A stretch of DNA of 56,027 bases from Acidobacteriota bacterium (GTDB lineage: Bacteria > Acidobacteriota > Terriglobia > UBA7540), in assembly GCA_021817045.1 (NCBI GenBank), contig JAKAWG010000027.1, positions 1-56,027 on the forward strand, given 5' to 3'. Within the stretch, counting starts at the first letter, position 1. Each line of letters opens with the position of its first letter. Made by a program: the position numbers and the translations under genes. This document shows positions 47,601 to 56,007 of the stretch, piece by piece. The notes beneath the pieces were generated by a model. The model did not search any database. It saw nothing but the letters and a program-made list of their open reading frames with translations, and was not told where the DNA came from.

Positions 47601-47813
47601 GCGCTGATGATCCGGTTCAAACTGGTTGATTCGGCGACGAGCATGCTGCTGGCTCCGGTTCTTTGTTCTGACAATTATTTCTCGCTGCCTCCGAACGAGT
47701 CCTGCCGTATCGAGATCAGCCTCGAACGCGTTCAGGCTCGCCGCGCCACCAAACTGATTGTTGAGGGGTGGAACATCGCGACTTCCGAACTCGTTGTGGA
47801 TTTGCATGCGTGA
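44700..47813 (+). CDS. GH2 glycoside hydrolase with N-terminal F5/8-type carbohydrate-binding domain, Tat-exported
   Basis: 1,037 residues from ATG 44700 behind AAAGGAGA. Tat signal SRREALKLGVLASTAA. Residues 30-165 form a discoidin/CBM32-like domain (ASSSANFTNTGHMSTDGLATTMWES...VMLRWG...YELTGFEVYG). The GH2 jelly roll, Ig-like and TIM-barrel domains follow (about 185-830). Acid/base Glu647 is in WCSANE and the nucleophile is probably Glu706 in RPELGSPT. The WNRVFLSTSGDVTVENPFV pattern and wide active-site motifs resemble exo-beta-mannosidase/glucosaminidase-type GH2 rather than beta-galactosidase. The C-terminal 200 residues are beta-sandwich. It should trim a neutral or amino sugar from a branched glycan. 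Confidence 0.88.
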   Translation: MRQWSRREALKLGVLASTAAIAPKWAAASTERNLALNRAAWASSSANFTNTGHMSTDGLATTMWESANANFQWIYVDLGAQCNLHSVMLRWGKNYALSYTVQVSEDHGPSPETGLVANWIDVNTSLDGKGGVEQIPLPAINARYVRLLLNSKAKAGGYELTGFEVYGTGGFEPVLAPLPPPTADGTIELSGGWKLVNETAISHKAAAVSTCGYDDSHWLIATVPGTILTSYVNLGAVPNPFYGDYIYQISEFFAHTNWWYRNELDLPASFGGKRAWLNFDGINYRAFAFVNGKQAGSLDGAFIRGHFDVTELVKPGKKNCIAVLIMPVPKPGQVMPKRLSGYQWPPNYPKNEPTILAADSWDWLPTIPDRDTGIWNRVFLSTSGDVTVENPFVITHFPDTQNLKRADVTLKVDLKNHSSQPYKGDLKVSIGKIQLTCPVSIEAGEAKAIKLDKSNFKQLSLENPKLWWPNGHGEQNLYDLTIEFRSHGKIIGVHKSRVGIREFTYKPKAGTQWNASKLLNGLDLKDLKEKAVKEPLTFFCNGKRIFIRGVNWGMDEGMLRCDRRGFEDRVKMEKEMNFNLIRNWGGNLDKPEFFEVCDEYGLLVWEEFGIANGLMPDDPGMWLVNARDRFVRRRNHACIVLWCSANETMPDDPVLTDMPRMAQELDGTRMFLNSSIQVPPTNGDGPYNTQPAGFYFKDLARGFRPELGSPTIPTVESMRRMMPHNKLWPVNEIWGKHDWWLGINGGGMCGATQKAIAAYGAPTGIEDFCRKAQMVNMEVFKAIYEAWNDRMWNDCTGVMIWMSNPAWPSLTWNTYDYYKEPTAAYFACRKACEPIHIQWNAATNSVKVVNCTFHDLKGLNAEATIYNLDGSVFQTKPAHLDCPANSAAECMTLFDGKDDNLSYVHFIRLTLKSNSNELLSTNFYWRSKAEWKYESLQNMQQAHLSYNVRAMKGGKFTVDVANSSSAVALMIRFKLVDSATSMLLAPVLCSDNYFSLPPNESCRIEISLERVQARRATKLIVEGWNIATSELVVDLHA

Positions 47814-48256
47814 CCCCTGTAAGCGTCGAGCACGCGCCACCGCTGTGCGGTGGTTGAATGAGTCACAAACTCCATTGGGGACTGCCATGGAGGAGCGCAG
47901 CTAAAATCCAGGCTACAAGCTGGCTGAGCAGCTCCGAGACCCGGCTTTACAGGCTCTGCCCGCGGTAATAAGAAAGCAAGACTGGTTTGGATAGATAGTG
48001 TCGTCACTCCCAGCCTCGCAACCTACGGTCGAGCCTCCGCGAAAGATCGGCACAGCCGCCGAAACCAGCGCTTAACCGGACCACCGTTAGCGCTACATCG
48101 TGAACCACTCGCCCGAAATCAGCCTCAAGAGGGGAGACGCGCGTCATGCCTCAGTTGCGATGTCTATTGCCAGGAGCGCTGGATTCGAGGCCGGCAAAGA
48201 TGCCGACTACACGGCACCGGTCCCCGGTCCCCGCGCCCAAAACCGAGGCGCTACCG
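47814..48256. other. Gene-free stretch between GH2 and the PmoA-like gene
   Basis: No gene is supported. A small CCACCGCTGTGCGGTGG hairpin lies at about 47838-47854. The frame of the next gene is open back to 48146, but that part lacks family features and would bury the signal peptide. Confidence 0.4.
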
Positions 48257-49321
48257 ATGCGCCTTGTTCTGCCCTTACTGCTGACCTGCACGTTTGTTAT
48301 ATCCTCCTCCGCTCATGCCGCAGACGAAATGGTCCGGCTCACGCGGCAAGGAACTCATATTAATGTCTCAATCGGGGGCAGGCCCTTCACCACGTATTAC
48401 TTCGATCCGGCAATTGCCAAGCCGTATTTCATGCCGCTGCGGAGCGCAGAAGGCACAATCATCACGCGCGGCTTTCCAATCGGCAATCGCGTTCCGGCTG
48501 CCCACCTCCACGATCGCGACCTGGAACCTCATCAGCGCCCGATGTATTTTGGCCACGGCGATATTGATGGGATTGATTTCTGGGGCGAGGCCGTGTTTCC
48601 GAAGTGGAGCGATGATTCGGTCTTTGGGCGCACCGTCTTCGTGAGAGTCGAAGAGATGCAAGGCGGACCGGAGTCGGGAACACTGCGCGCGCTTTTTCAT
48701 CTGGTGGCTCCCGGAGGAAGAGTCGTCGCCGACGAAACGCAGTCCTTTCGCTTTTGGGGCGATCCCCGAATCCGGATCATTGATTGCGCCTTCGCCATTA
48801 CTGCCAACCACGGCGCCCCGGTCGTCTTTGGCGACACCAAAGAAGGCACATTTGCGCTTCGGCTGACTAAGGCGCTCAACGTGCCGCCGGGCCACTTGGT
48901 GAACTCAAACGGCGCCGTGGGGGAAAAAGGAGTTTGGGGAAAACGCGCGGAATTGGTGGATTATTACGGAAAAGTAGATGGCGAGGAGTTGGGTGTGGCG
49001 ATTTTTGACAGTCCAAAGAGCTTTCGGCACCCCACGTATTGGCACGCGCGAGGTTACGGCCTGTTCGCGGCTAACCCTTTCGGTATTCGTGAATTCACCC
49101 GCGATCCGAAGCGGGATGGGAGCTGGACACTCAAGATGGGCAAGTCCGTAGTTTTTCGCTATCGTGTTTTTGTCCATCATGGAGACTATCAACAGGCTCA
49201 CGTCGCTGAGGCTTACCAACGATACGCCCAGCAGCAAGAGGCTGCAGGAAGCTACGAGGCGGCACTATTGAGCGGGCAAAGGAGAAAACGATGTCGGCTG
49301 AGTCAAAGAAACCGGAAATGA
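48257..49321 (+). CDS. DUF6807 (PmoA-like) exported protein
   Basis: 354 residues from ATG 48257, chosen because a clean signal peptide starts there (MRLVLPLLLTCTFVISSSAHA). The body shows the DUF6807 pattern: PYFMPLRSAEGTIITRGFP, HQRPMYFGHGDIDGIDFW, DCAFAITANHGAPVVFGDTKEG and HPTYWHARGYGLFAANPFG. Members were once named methane oxygenase PmoA, but they are exported beta-rich proteins found with sugar oxidoreductases and have no proven activity. It overlaps the next gene by 31 bases, so both are made together. A role in binding or cleaving a sugar derivative is likely (inference). Confidence 0.8.
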   Translation: MRLVLPLLLTCTFVISSSAHAADEMVRLTRQGTHINVSIGGRPFTTYYFDPAIAKPYFMPLRSAEGTIITRGFPIGNRVPAAHLHDRDLEPHQRPMYFGHGDIDGIDFWGEAVFPKWSDDSVFGRTVFVRVEEMQGGPESGTLRALFHLVAPGGRVVADETQSFRFWGDPRIRIIDCAFAITANHGAPVVFGDTKEGTFALRLTKALNVPPGHLVNSNGAVGEKGVWGKRAELVDYYGKVDGEELGVAIFDSPKSFRHPTYWHARGYGLFAANPFGIREFTRDPKRDGSWTLKMGKSVVFRYRVFVHHGDYQQAHVAEAYQRYAQQQEAAGSYEAALLSGQRRKRCRLSQRNRK

Positions 49322-50724
49322 GCCGGCGAGATTTTTTCAAGGCGAGTGCGGGCGTTACGGCCGCAGGGTTCGCAGCCGCGCGCGGGTTTGCGGAGATTGT
49401 GCCACCCCGGGTTCTGGGGGCGAACGAGCGGGTGCGCGTGGCAGTGATCGGGTTACACGACCGTGGCAACGCTCATATCCACGCCTTTGCCGCTCTACCC
49501 AACGTGGAGCTCGCCGCCTTATGCGACGTTTACGAACCCATCCTTAATGGGCGCCTCGCCGAAGTTGAAAAGATGGGTCGCCCCAAACCCTGCGGCTATC
49601 AGGATGTCCGCAAGTTGCTTGACGACAAATCGATTAATGCCGTCAGCATCGCCACCCCCAATCATTGGCATTCCTTGATGGGGATTTGGGCGTGCCAGGC
49701 TGGCAAAGACGTCTATGTGGAAAAGCCCTGCTCGCATAATCTGTGGGAAGGTCGCCAACTCGTGCGCGCCACGCAACGATACAACCGGATCGTTCAGCAT
49801 GGTACTCAAATCCGCTCGTCCATCGCCATTCGCCATGCCATGGAAAAGATGCACAACGGGATGCTGGGCGATATTTACATGGCGCGGGGCTTGTGCTTCA
49901 AATGGCGCAACACCATCGGCCATGCGCCGCCCAGCCCGGTCCCGCCGGGCCTCAATTATAACCTGTGGCAAGGGCCGGCGCCGGAGCACGTCTTCACCAA
50001 AAACCGTTTTCTTTATAACTGGCACTGGTTCTGGTGGTATGGCAACGGAGATTTAGGCAATCAAGGCATTCACCAGCTTGACGCGGCGCGGTGGGGCCTG
50101 GGCCTGAAGTTTCCAAACAGGGTCTCAGCCATCGGCGGGCACTTCATGTTCAACGACGATCAGCAAACCCCGAACACGCTGAACTGCACGTTTGAATATT
50201 ACATTGCTGATGCCAAGCCCAAAATGCTGGAGTTTGAAGTGAGGCATTGGATGACGAACCACGAGGCGGGCATCGGCACTCCGGCGATGGGTACCCCGGC
50301 GCCGAGGCGAGCCGCCAAGGAATCCAGGATTATGCCGCCATCGAATGCTCCTTCGACCATTGGCGACATTTTTTATGGCTCGCGGGGTTACCTGGCTATG
50401 GGCGACGAGGACGCCGACACCTACAAGACCTGGCTGGGCGAAGATCAGGAACCTGGCCCAACTGAGCACGAAGGTGGCAACCACTTTGCCAATTTCATCG
50501 ACTGCGTTCGCTCGCGCCGGGCGCAGGATTTACACGCGCCGATTGAGGAGGGTTACATTTCCGCCGGGTTGGTTCACCTGGCAAATGCCTCTTACCGGGT
50601 GGGCCGCTCGCTCCAATTCGATCCTGAAACTGAAGAAGTGATTGGAGATGACGAAGCCACTCTCATCCTGCGCGACGGTGACCGCGGCTATCGTCCGCCC
50701 TTCGTTATCCCCAAAGACCTCTAA
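49291..50724 (+). CDS. Gfo/Idh/MocA family oxidoreductase, Tat-exported
   Basis: 477 residues from ATG 49291 behind AAAGGAGA. Tat signal SRRDFFKASAGVTAAGFAAA. The Rossmann domain starts VRVAVIGLHDRGNAH, with the catalytic-lysine motif VEKP (Lys145). The C-terminal domain has GDLGNQGIHQLDAARWGLG and GGNHFANFIDCVRSRR. Secreted members usually keep tightly bound NAD(P) and oxidise or epimerise sugars in the periplasm; some act with DUF1080-type proteins in 3-keto-glycoside cleavage. The overlap with the DUF6807 gene suggests the two work as a pair on the same sugar (inference). Confidence 0.9.
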   Translation: MSAESKKPEMSRRDFFKASAGVTAAGFAAARGFAEIVPPRVLGANERVRVAVIGLHDRGNAHIHAFAALPNVELAALCDVYEPILNGRLAEVEKMGRPKPCGYQDVRKLLDDKSINAVSIATPNHWHSLMGIWACQAGKDVYVEKPCSHNLWEGRQLVRATQRYNRIVQHGTQIRSSIAIRHAMEKMHNGMLGDIYMARGLCFKWRNTIGHAPPSPVPPGLNYNLWQGPAPEHVFTKNRFLYNWHWFWWYGNGDLGNQGIHQLDAARWGLGLKFPNRVSAIGGHFMFNDDQQTPNTLNCTFEYYIADAKPKMLEFEVRHWMTNHEAGIGTPAMGTPAPRRAAKESRIMPPSNAPSTIGDIFYGSRGYLAMGDEDADTYKTWLGEDQEPGPTEHEGGNHFANFIDCVRSRRAQDLHAPIEEGYISAGLVHLANASYRVGRSLQFDPETEEVIGDDEATLILRDGDRGYRPPFVIPKDL

Positions 50725-50911
50725 TGATGAGCGTGCTGCACTGCAGGATCGTAAACTCTTGTTTTGCCCGCAAGCTTTTGGGACTGCCCCCAATGCCCCT
50801 CCCATCAAAGGAGCGAGGGGAAAAACAAGTGTAGGTTTAGTTGCGGCTCCGCCGCTCTGCATCGCAAGGCAGGCCGATTCTGACTTGTCGCAGGCCACGG
50901 TCTCGGCACTG

Positions 50912-51502
50912 CTACGCCGGCCGGCAAGGACGCTGTCTGACCAATGTCTCATGATGCATATTCGGATGCTGCCGGGAAACAGTTAAAAGGCTGCGTATCC
51001 ACGGCATGAGCTCGATGCCCAAATTGTCTTCGACTACGTAATGAGGCGGCTGGCCAGGCTTGGGCTTAAGCAAGTTCAGAAGGCGTTCAGGACGTTTACC
51101 TGTTCCCGCTCGTAGCCAGATTTCGAGGCGGGGTCTCGCTGCCGCGATGACCAGTTGATCGCCCGCTTGGGTACGGCTGCAGGAAATCGTGTGCGTGGGA
51201 AGCTCCAAGACGCTTTTGGCGTGAAGATTGGGCCAGGTCATCGAGAACGGCCGCACCAGCTCGCGCAAGCCGGCTACGCGGTTGTCCTTATCGAGCAATA
51301 GGACATCAATCGAAAAGAGCATTCCAACCGTGTGGATCGAGTTGGAAGGCACAATCCATAGGCCGCTGCCCTGGTCCAACCGGCGCCTTCCAAGCAGCCC
51401 AACCAGCCGCGCGACGTGCGTATCTGCTACTCTGGCGTGAAGCGCCAGGAATGTGCCTTTCGTAACGTTATAGACAGAAACCCCTGGTTGATGGCTGGGC
51501 AT
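50912..51502 (-). CDS. DUF192 family protein
   Basis: 196 residues from ATG 51502. Residues 12-120 match DUF192: NVTKGTFLALHARVADTHVARLVGLLGRR...GLWIVPSNSIHTVGMLFSIDVLLLDKDNRV. The C-terminal 75 residues are extra to the family, Pro/Arg-rich, and read through the region toward the Gfo gene. The family has a small beta fold with no proven activity. There is no signal peptide, unlike many members, and no strong ribosome-binding site. Confidence 0.8.
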   Translation of the reverse strand: MPSHQPGVSVYNVTKGTFLALHARVADTHVARLVGLLGRRRLDQGSGLWIVPSNSIHTVGMLFSIDVLLLDKDNRVAGLRELVRPFSMTWPNLHAKSVLELPTHTISCSRTQAGDQLVIAAARPRLEIWLRAGTGKRPERLLNLLKPKPGQPPHYVVEDNLGIELMPWIRSLLTVSRQHPNMHHETLVRQRPCRPA

Positions 51503-51535
51503 TCTTGTGCGCCTATGGGCGCGGCGTGGCCTCTC

Positions 51536-51634
51536 TCAACGCGCCATTCTCTTCTTGCGCCTCTGAACGATAATGACCAGCACGATCACGGCGAGAATAC
51601 CTGTAATCACCCGAATCAGCATAGTGCCATCCAC
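51536..51634 (-). CDS. 32-residue single-pass membrane protein
   Basis: Starts at GTG 51634 with AAGGAGAA (complement of 51641-51649) 7 bases upstream. The sequence (V)DGTMLIRVITGILAVIVLVI followed by IVQRRKKRMAR is one transmembrane helix with a basic tail, an orientation expected to keep the C-terminus inside. Similar short TM proteins beginning M-D-x-T-M-L-I-R occur in acidobacteria as far as I recall, without known function. It lies 33 bases upstream of the DUF192 gene on the same strand. Confidence 0.6.
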   Translation of the reverse strand: MDGTMLIRVITGILAVIVLVIIVQRRKKRMAR

Positions 51635-51649
51635 GTCTTGTTCTCCTTA

Positions 51650-52128
51650 TCCAGTCTTATCTTATATCATTGTGTAATGGCGTAAGGCGGCCTGGAAGCC
51701 CTCTGTCGTCCGCAGTCTTGGCGGGCATCTCTATGTGAGCGACCGGATGGGCGGGGCCGGGGCGAAATGTCTGTCGAAGTGGCACCGTAAGGCTCGCCGT
51801 CCTTTTGCTGAGCCGACCACCGCGATATGCAAGCATCCGGAATTGGGAACGTGCCCTAGCACAGAAGGTCTATGCCGAGTCCGAAGGATGGCCCGGCATT
51901 ATGTTCTCAAACCCCGCAAAATTTTCTCAACCCTCACTTCGCTCGAGTTCCTAATGGAACGGAAACGTTTCGAAAGATAGACTCTCGCATGCATTCCCAT
52001 TGGCAAACCACATGCACGGCAGAGCCGTTGGGTAGCACCGGGCTCGCAATCATTGCGCGGGCGGCAAAGACGCGTGGGAGCGAGCCACAGATGGAATGCA
52101 TTGATATGCAGGTTCACAGAGGAGAAAG
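51650..52128. other. Gene-free stretch before the small secreted protein gene
   Basis: Several short open frames but none with a family, start signal or sensible composition. I see nothing definite in it. Confidence 0.4.
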
Positions 52129-52512
52129 ATGAAAAACGCGATCTTACTTGTCTTGTTTATGACGTTCATTTCCGGAGTTAGCAGGTTACATGCAACCGCC
52201 TATCAAGAAGGACGTGTCGCCGAGATGCACTCAGTACCGTGTGGCCGTGAACGCAAAGGCCACAAGAGGGTGGAGCAGGTGCTTTGCCAGGAGTACACGG
52301 TGAATACGGGCAGGCTGGAGTACCGCATCCGCGAGCATGAGCAGAAACCTGAGAATCTGCTCCCTGTCGGTCATGGAGTGCAATTCCGGGTGGTCAAGAA
52401 CCAGATGGTCGTCCGCGGCTGGGCGATTAACGGGAAGAAGATAAAAAACCAGAAGTACCTGGTTATTTCAGAGAGAGCCCACGAGGAGACAGAATCTGCC
52501 GGAGACCCGTAA
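52129..52512 (+). CDS. Small secreted protein of unknown function
   Basis: 127 residues from ATG 52129 behind GAGGAGAAAG. Signal peptide about 1-23 (MKNAILLVLFMTFISGVSRL..A). The mature part is basic and beta-rich (YRIREHEQKPENLLPVGHGVQFRVVKNQMVVRG), with two Cys (PCGRER..VLCQEY) about 15 residues apart that may form a disulfide. The pattern resembles small acidobacterial exported proteins with no assigned domain. It stands alone. Confidence 0.65.
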   Translation: MKNAILLVLFMTFISGVSRLHATAYQEGRVAEMHSVPCGRERKGHKRVEQVLCQEYTVNTGRLEYRIREHEQKPENLLPVGHGVQFRVVKNQMVVRGWAINGKKIKNQKYLVISERAHEETESAGDP

Positions 52513-52581
52513 AGACTGCAATGCTGACGCAACCCCACGATTCGCAATGTGCTGTCCCGCATAACGGTCTGCGACGCACTG

Positions 52582-53295
52582 TCAGATCGACTTTCCGGGC
52601 AAACTAATCACGTCTTCCACCGTAACCGGCTCGCGCTGGACAAAAGGCTCGGCGTATTTCACGCCAGTCATTAGGCCGAAATGTCGCGCCAGCGAAACCA
52701 CGCGCTCACGCAGGTCGGCGTGAGAGGGGAACAGATTCTGCACATCCCGGCGCGGAGAAAATTGCGACGCATAACATCGCACGGCCTTTAGCTTCTTTTC
52801 GAGCTGCCGTGTGATGTCAACGAGCAATGTTGGCGGCGCAGCAGGCACATACATTGAGGCATAAATGATCTTTTGAGGCCGGAACGGCCTGCCCTCGAGC
52901 GGAGCCTTCATGAGGCCGGCCAGGAAACACGCTTCATAGCCTATCCAGCCCGCCGTGTAATGATCCGGGTGTCGCCCTTCCCAATAGGGCAGAATCACTG
53001 TGCGGGGGCGCAGAGCCCGAATTCTTGCTGCGATCTTCAGGATGTAATCGCGACGGTGCTCGAGTGCCGCATCGGGCAGACCCAGGTTCTCGCGATGCGC
53101 GAGCCCCATCACACGAGCTGCACGTGCCGACTCCCGGGCACGCAACTCCGGGCTTCCGCGCGTGCCCGTTTCACCCGCCGTCAAATCCAGCAGACCCACT
53201 TTGTACCCGGCCTGCGCCATTTTGATTACCGTGCCGCCGCACGTAAGCTCGGTATCATCAGGATGGGCGGCAATGGAAAGCAGATCAAGTTGCAT
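52582..53295 (-). CDS. bshB1: Bacillithiol biosynthesis deacetylase BshB1 (PIG-L family)
   Basis: 237 residues from ATG 53295. Zn-binding motif AHPDD (His11, Asp13, Asp14) and the second motif GRHPDHYTAG (His109, His112) are present, and SQFSPRRDVQNLFPS plus FGLMTGVKYAEPF are typical of BshB1. The enzyme removes the acetyl group from GlcNAc-malate, giving the precursor of the thiol bacillithiol. BshA and BshC are not in the window. Acidobacteria are among the groups known to carry bsh genes. It is divergent from the SDR gene, with 57 bases between them. Confidence 0.9.
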   Translation of the reverse strand: MQLDLLSIAAHPDDTELTCGGTVIKMAQAGYKVGLLDLTAGETGTRGSPELRARESARAARVMGLAHRENLGLPDAALEHRRDYILKIAARIRALRPRTVILPYWEGRHPDHYTAGWIGYEACFLAGLMKAPLEGRPFRPQKIIYASMYVPAAPPTLLVDITRQLEKKLKAVRCYASQFSPRRDVQNLFPSHADLRERVVSLARHFGLMTGVKYAEPFVQREPVTVEDVISLPGKSI

Positions 53296-53352
53296 AAGCT
53301 TGTCGTATTCTGCGACCGGTGACGGCGAGCCCGGCGGCAGTTTGCTTTTTCG

Positions 53353-54162
53353 ATGTCAAAAGTGAATTCTATGCGAACGGAGGAGGACGATCAAGAAATG
53401 CGCGCGAAGGCGGGCGGCACAGAAGTCAGCAAAAAGCCTCTGCGGGGGCAAGTAGCTCTTGTCACCGGGGCGGGCCGGAGGATTGGGCGTATGATCGCCA
53501 TTGAACTGGCTCGCGCGGGGGCAAGCGTGGCCGTGAACTACTCGCGCTCGAAAAACGATGCCCTCGAAGTCACGCGCGAAATCGAGACGCTTGGCGTTGA
53601 GTCTATCGCCTTGCGCGCGGACGTTTCCAAGGAAGGTGAAGTGCGAGCCATGTTTGCTCGTCTCGACCGCCGCTTCGGCAAGCTCGATCTGCTAGTCAAC
53701 AACGCCGCCGTCTTCTTTCCTGCTTCCTGGGAGCGGCTGCGGGAACGGGATTGGGACCGCATCCTCGGCGTCAATCTGAAGGGAACGTTCTTTTGCGCCC
53801 AGGCGGCCGCGCGGCGAATGGTGGCGCAAAAGCGCGGCCAGATTATCAATATCTCTTCTTTGGGCGGGTTGCAGGCGTGGCCGAATTACGCCCATTATTG
53901 CTCATCCAAAGCCGCCGTCATTATGCTCACAAAGTGCCTGGCGAAGGCGCTTGCGCCGCACGTTCTCGTTAACAGCATCGCCCCCGGAACCATCCTCTTC
54001 CCCGGCGAAGAGGCCAAATTCAGGAAAATCATCCGGACGATCCCCGTTCGGAAAGGAGGACGTCCGGAGGATGTCGTTCAACTCGCTGTCTTTCTCGCTG
54101 CCAAGAATCGCTTTTCAACCGGGCAGGTATTTGCGGTGGACGGCGGAAGTTCGATTGCGTAG
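53353..54162 (+). CDS. SDR oxidoreductase, pteridine-reductase-like
   Basis: 269 residues from ATG 53353. The cofactor motif TGAGRRIG (38-45), with Arg42-Arg43, points to NADPH and resembles FolM/pteridine reductases. NNAA (116-119), Ser168/169, Tyr182 and Lys186 complete the active site; the C-terminal VDGGSSIA is usual for SDRs. The first 30 residues are polar and probably disordered; a later start (Met7 or Met16) is possible. The family reduces pterins or 3-oxoacyl groups; which one cannot be decided here. Divergent from bshB1. Confidence 0.85.
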   Translation: MSKVNSMRTEEDDQEMRAKAGGTEVSKKPLRGQVALVTGAGRRIGRMIAIELARAGASVAVNYSRSKNDALEVTREIETLGVESIALRADVSKEGEVRAMFARLDRRFGKLDLLVNNAAVFFPASWERLRERDWDRILGVNLKGTFFCAQAAARRMVAQKRGQIINISSLGGLQAWPNYAHYCSSKAAVIMLTKCLAKALAPHVLVNSIAPGTILFPGEEAKFRKIIRTIPVRKGGRPEDVVQLAVFLAAKNRFSTGQVFAVDGGSSIA

Positions 54163-54264
54163 CCACGCCTCCCTCCGGCCACTCGTGCTCTTTACACGGC
54201 CGGTCCTCCTCGAAAGAAGCCCTCAGTTTAAGCCAGCAGCATTGCGCCCGGCGCTGATCCCGAC

Positions 54265-56007
54265 ATGAGAGTTCGCCTGACCGCCGCTTTTCTGCTCGTC
54301 TTTGCATTCCTGGTTGCGCTTCACGCGCCGCTACTGCGCCTGCCTTATTTCTGGGATGAAGCTGGGTACTATATTCCGGCCGCGCTGGATTTCTACAGGC
54401 ACGCGCGGCTGATTCCGCGCCTGACGCAGCCGACGGGCCACCCGCCGCTCGTGCCGGCGTACCTATCCGCAGTGTGGTGGCTTTTTGGCGCCAGCGAGGT
54501 TGCAACTCGGGTGGCCATGATCGCCATCTCGTCAACAACGGTCGTCACCACTTACGCGCTCGGCCAACGGGTGACAAGCCGCGAAGCAAGCTTTTCAAGC
54601 GCGGCGCTCCTGGCGCTCTCACCGCTCTTCTTCGCACAAAGCTCCCTTGTTTTTCTTGACCTGACTGCGGCGCTCTTCACCACCCTGGCGATTCTCTTCC
54701 TTTTGGACGGCCGTCTCATCAAGTTCGCGCTGGCGGCATCACTTGCCGTCTTGAGCAAAGAGACCGCCGTCGTCTTGCTTCCCGTCGCGTGGCTCTTTGC
54801 AGCCGGGCGGCGCAGAGAACAGAGAGCCTCAGCATGGGCCGCGCTCGCGGCCCCGGCGGCTCCGCTGGCCCTTTGGGCATTGTTTTACCACCATGCGACG
54901 GGGTTCTGGACAGGAAACCCGGGCTACTTGCAGTACAACCTCTATTCCACGCTCACCCCGCTCCATATCTGCCGCAGCCTGCTCGCCCGCCTGGCGGAGC
55001 TTTTTTCCCAGGGCTTCAATTGGCTGCTGGCGGCGGCAGCGCTGGCGGGAGTGATTTGGAGCCAGCGCAAGTCAAGAACTGAGGAGTCTTGTGCCGTCGC
55101 GTTTGCCTCCGTACAGGGGCCAGGCATCGCTGATTTCGAGCGAAGCGAGGAATCTCCTTTCGGGTCGCAGGACGAGCAGATTCCTCAGGCCGGAAAGTCG
55201 CCGACCCTCAAAATGACGCTGGGTGGCGAACAACCACGCAGGATGGCTCACCATGTCTCTGAACGAGACCGGACGCGGTCCGACTTCCTGTTCCTCGCAG
55301 TGGGTTTGGTGGCGGTTTACGTGGCCATGTTGAGCGTGGTGGGCGGAGCAGTCCTGCCGCGATATATGCTGCCGGTGTTTCCGGTCTTTTTCATTATGAT
55401 AGTAGGGGCGATCTGGCGTTTGCCGACCGCCGTGGCGCGCACGCTTATCCTGGCGCTGGCCGCCGCGTTTGTCGGCGCGTGGTTCATCAATCCACCTTAC
55501 CCGTTTCCCTACGAGGACAACTTGGCCTACGCGGATTTCGTTCGCCTGCACCAGAAGGCGGCACAGGCCTTGCAATTGCTTCCCGGGCGGCCCGTCATCC
55601 TTACCGCGTGGCCGGCAACGGACGAGCTTCGCCAGCCTTTTCTAGGCTATGTGCGTAGGCGGCTGCGCGTTGCCGCAATCAACGGCTTTACGCCGCGGGA
55701 TTTTCGCCATCCGCCCAGCTTCGACGCGCTTTACCTCTATTCCCGCGCCTGGGAGCCGCCAGACAACTTGCTGACGCGCTTTCCGGCGCTGCGCCCGTTT
55801 CTTGAGAAGCTCTTCGCCTATCAGCCCCAAGCTTCTCCTGCCGGACTCGAGCGCCGTTTTCACCTCGTGCTTTGGGAGGAATTCGAGCGGCGGGGGCAAT
55901 GGGTGCGGATTTACTCTCGTGCGGCCCGCTCGCGTTTGCGGCGGGGGCATCCTGACCATGTTCCCCCCGGCAGGCGAGCAGCGTGCGCCACGGGAGGTGC
56001 AGGCTAG
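54265..56007 (+). CDS. GT39/ArnT-like polytopic membrane glycosyltransferase
   Basis: 580 residues from ATG 54265. N-terminal TM helix, then an outside loop with LPYFWDEAGYY: Asp31-Glu32 is the catalytic DE pair of GT39/GT83 enzymes. About ten hydrophobic segments follow (for example WLLAAAALAGVIW and FLFLAVGLVAVYVAML). These enzymes transfer a sugar from a polyprenyl phosphate to an acceptor outside the membrane. Residues 272-334 (55080-55265) are repeat-derived and hydrophilic, lying between two TM helices, probably in a loop. The gene starts 102 bases after the SDR gene and ends inside the window. Confidence 0.85.
   Translation: MRVRLTAAFLLVFAFLVALHAPLLRLPYFWDEAGYYIPAALDFYRHARLIPRLTQPTGHPPLVPAYLSAVWWLFGASEVATRVAMIAISSTTVVTTYALGQRVTSREASFSSAALLALSPLFFAQSSLVFLDLTAALFTTLAILFLLDGRLIKFALAASLAVLSKETAVVLLPVAWLFAAGRRREQRASAWAALAAPAAPLALWALFYHHATGFWTGNPGYLQYNLYSTLTPLHICRSLLARLAELFSQGFNWLLAAAALAGVIWSQRKSRTEESCAVAFASVQGPGIADFERSEESPFGSQDEQIPQAGKSPTLKMTLGGEQPRRMAHHVSERDRTRSDFLFLAVGLVAVYVAMLSVVGGAVLPRYMLPVFPVFFIMIVGAIWRLPTAVARTLILALAAAFVGAWFINPPYPFPYEDNLAYADFVRLHQKAAQALQLLPGRPVILTAWPATDELRQPFLGYVRRRLRVAAINGFTPRDFRHPPSFDALYLYSRAWEPPDNLLTRFPALRPFLEKLFAYQPQASPAGLERRFHLVLWEEFERRGQWVRIYSRAARSRLRRGHPDHVPPGRRAACATGGAG
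55126..55262. repeat. Degenerate dispersed repeat read in frame in the GT39 gene
   Basis: GATTTCGAGCGAAGCGAGGA starts the element, followed by GATTCCTCAGGCCGG and CTCAAAATGACG. This pattern, a sentence-like intergenic repeat in many soil bacteria as I recall it, here lies inside an open frame without a stop. It encodes a polar stretch (DFERSEESPFGSQDEQIPQA). Confidence 0.5.
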
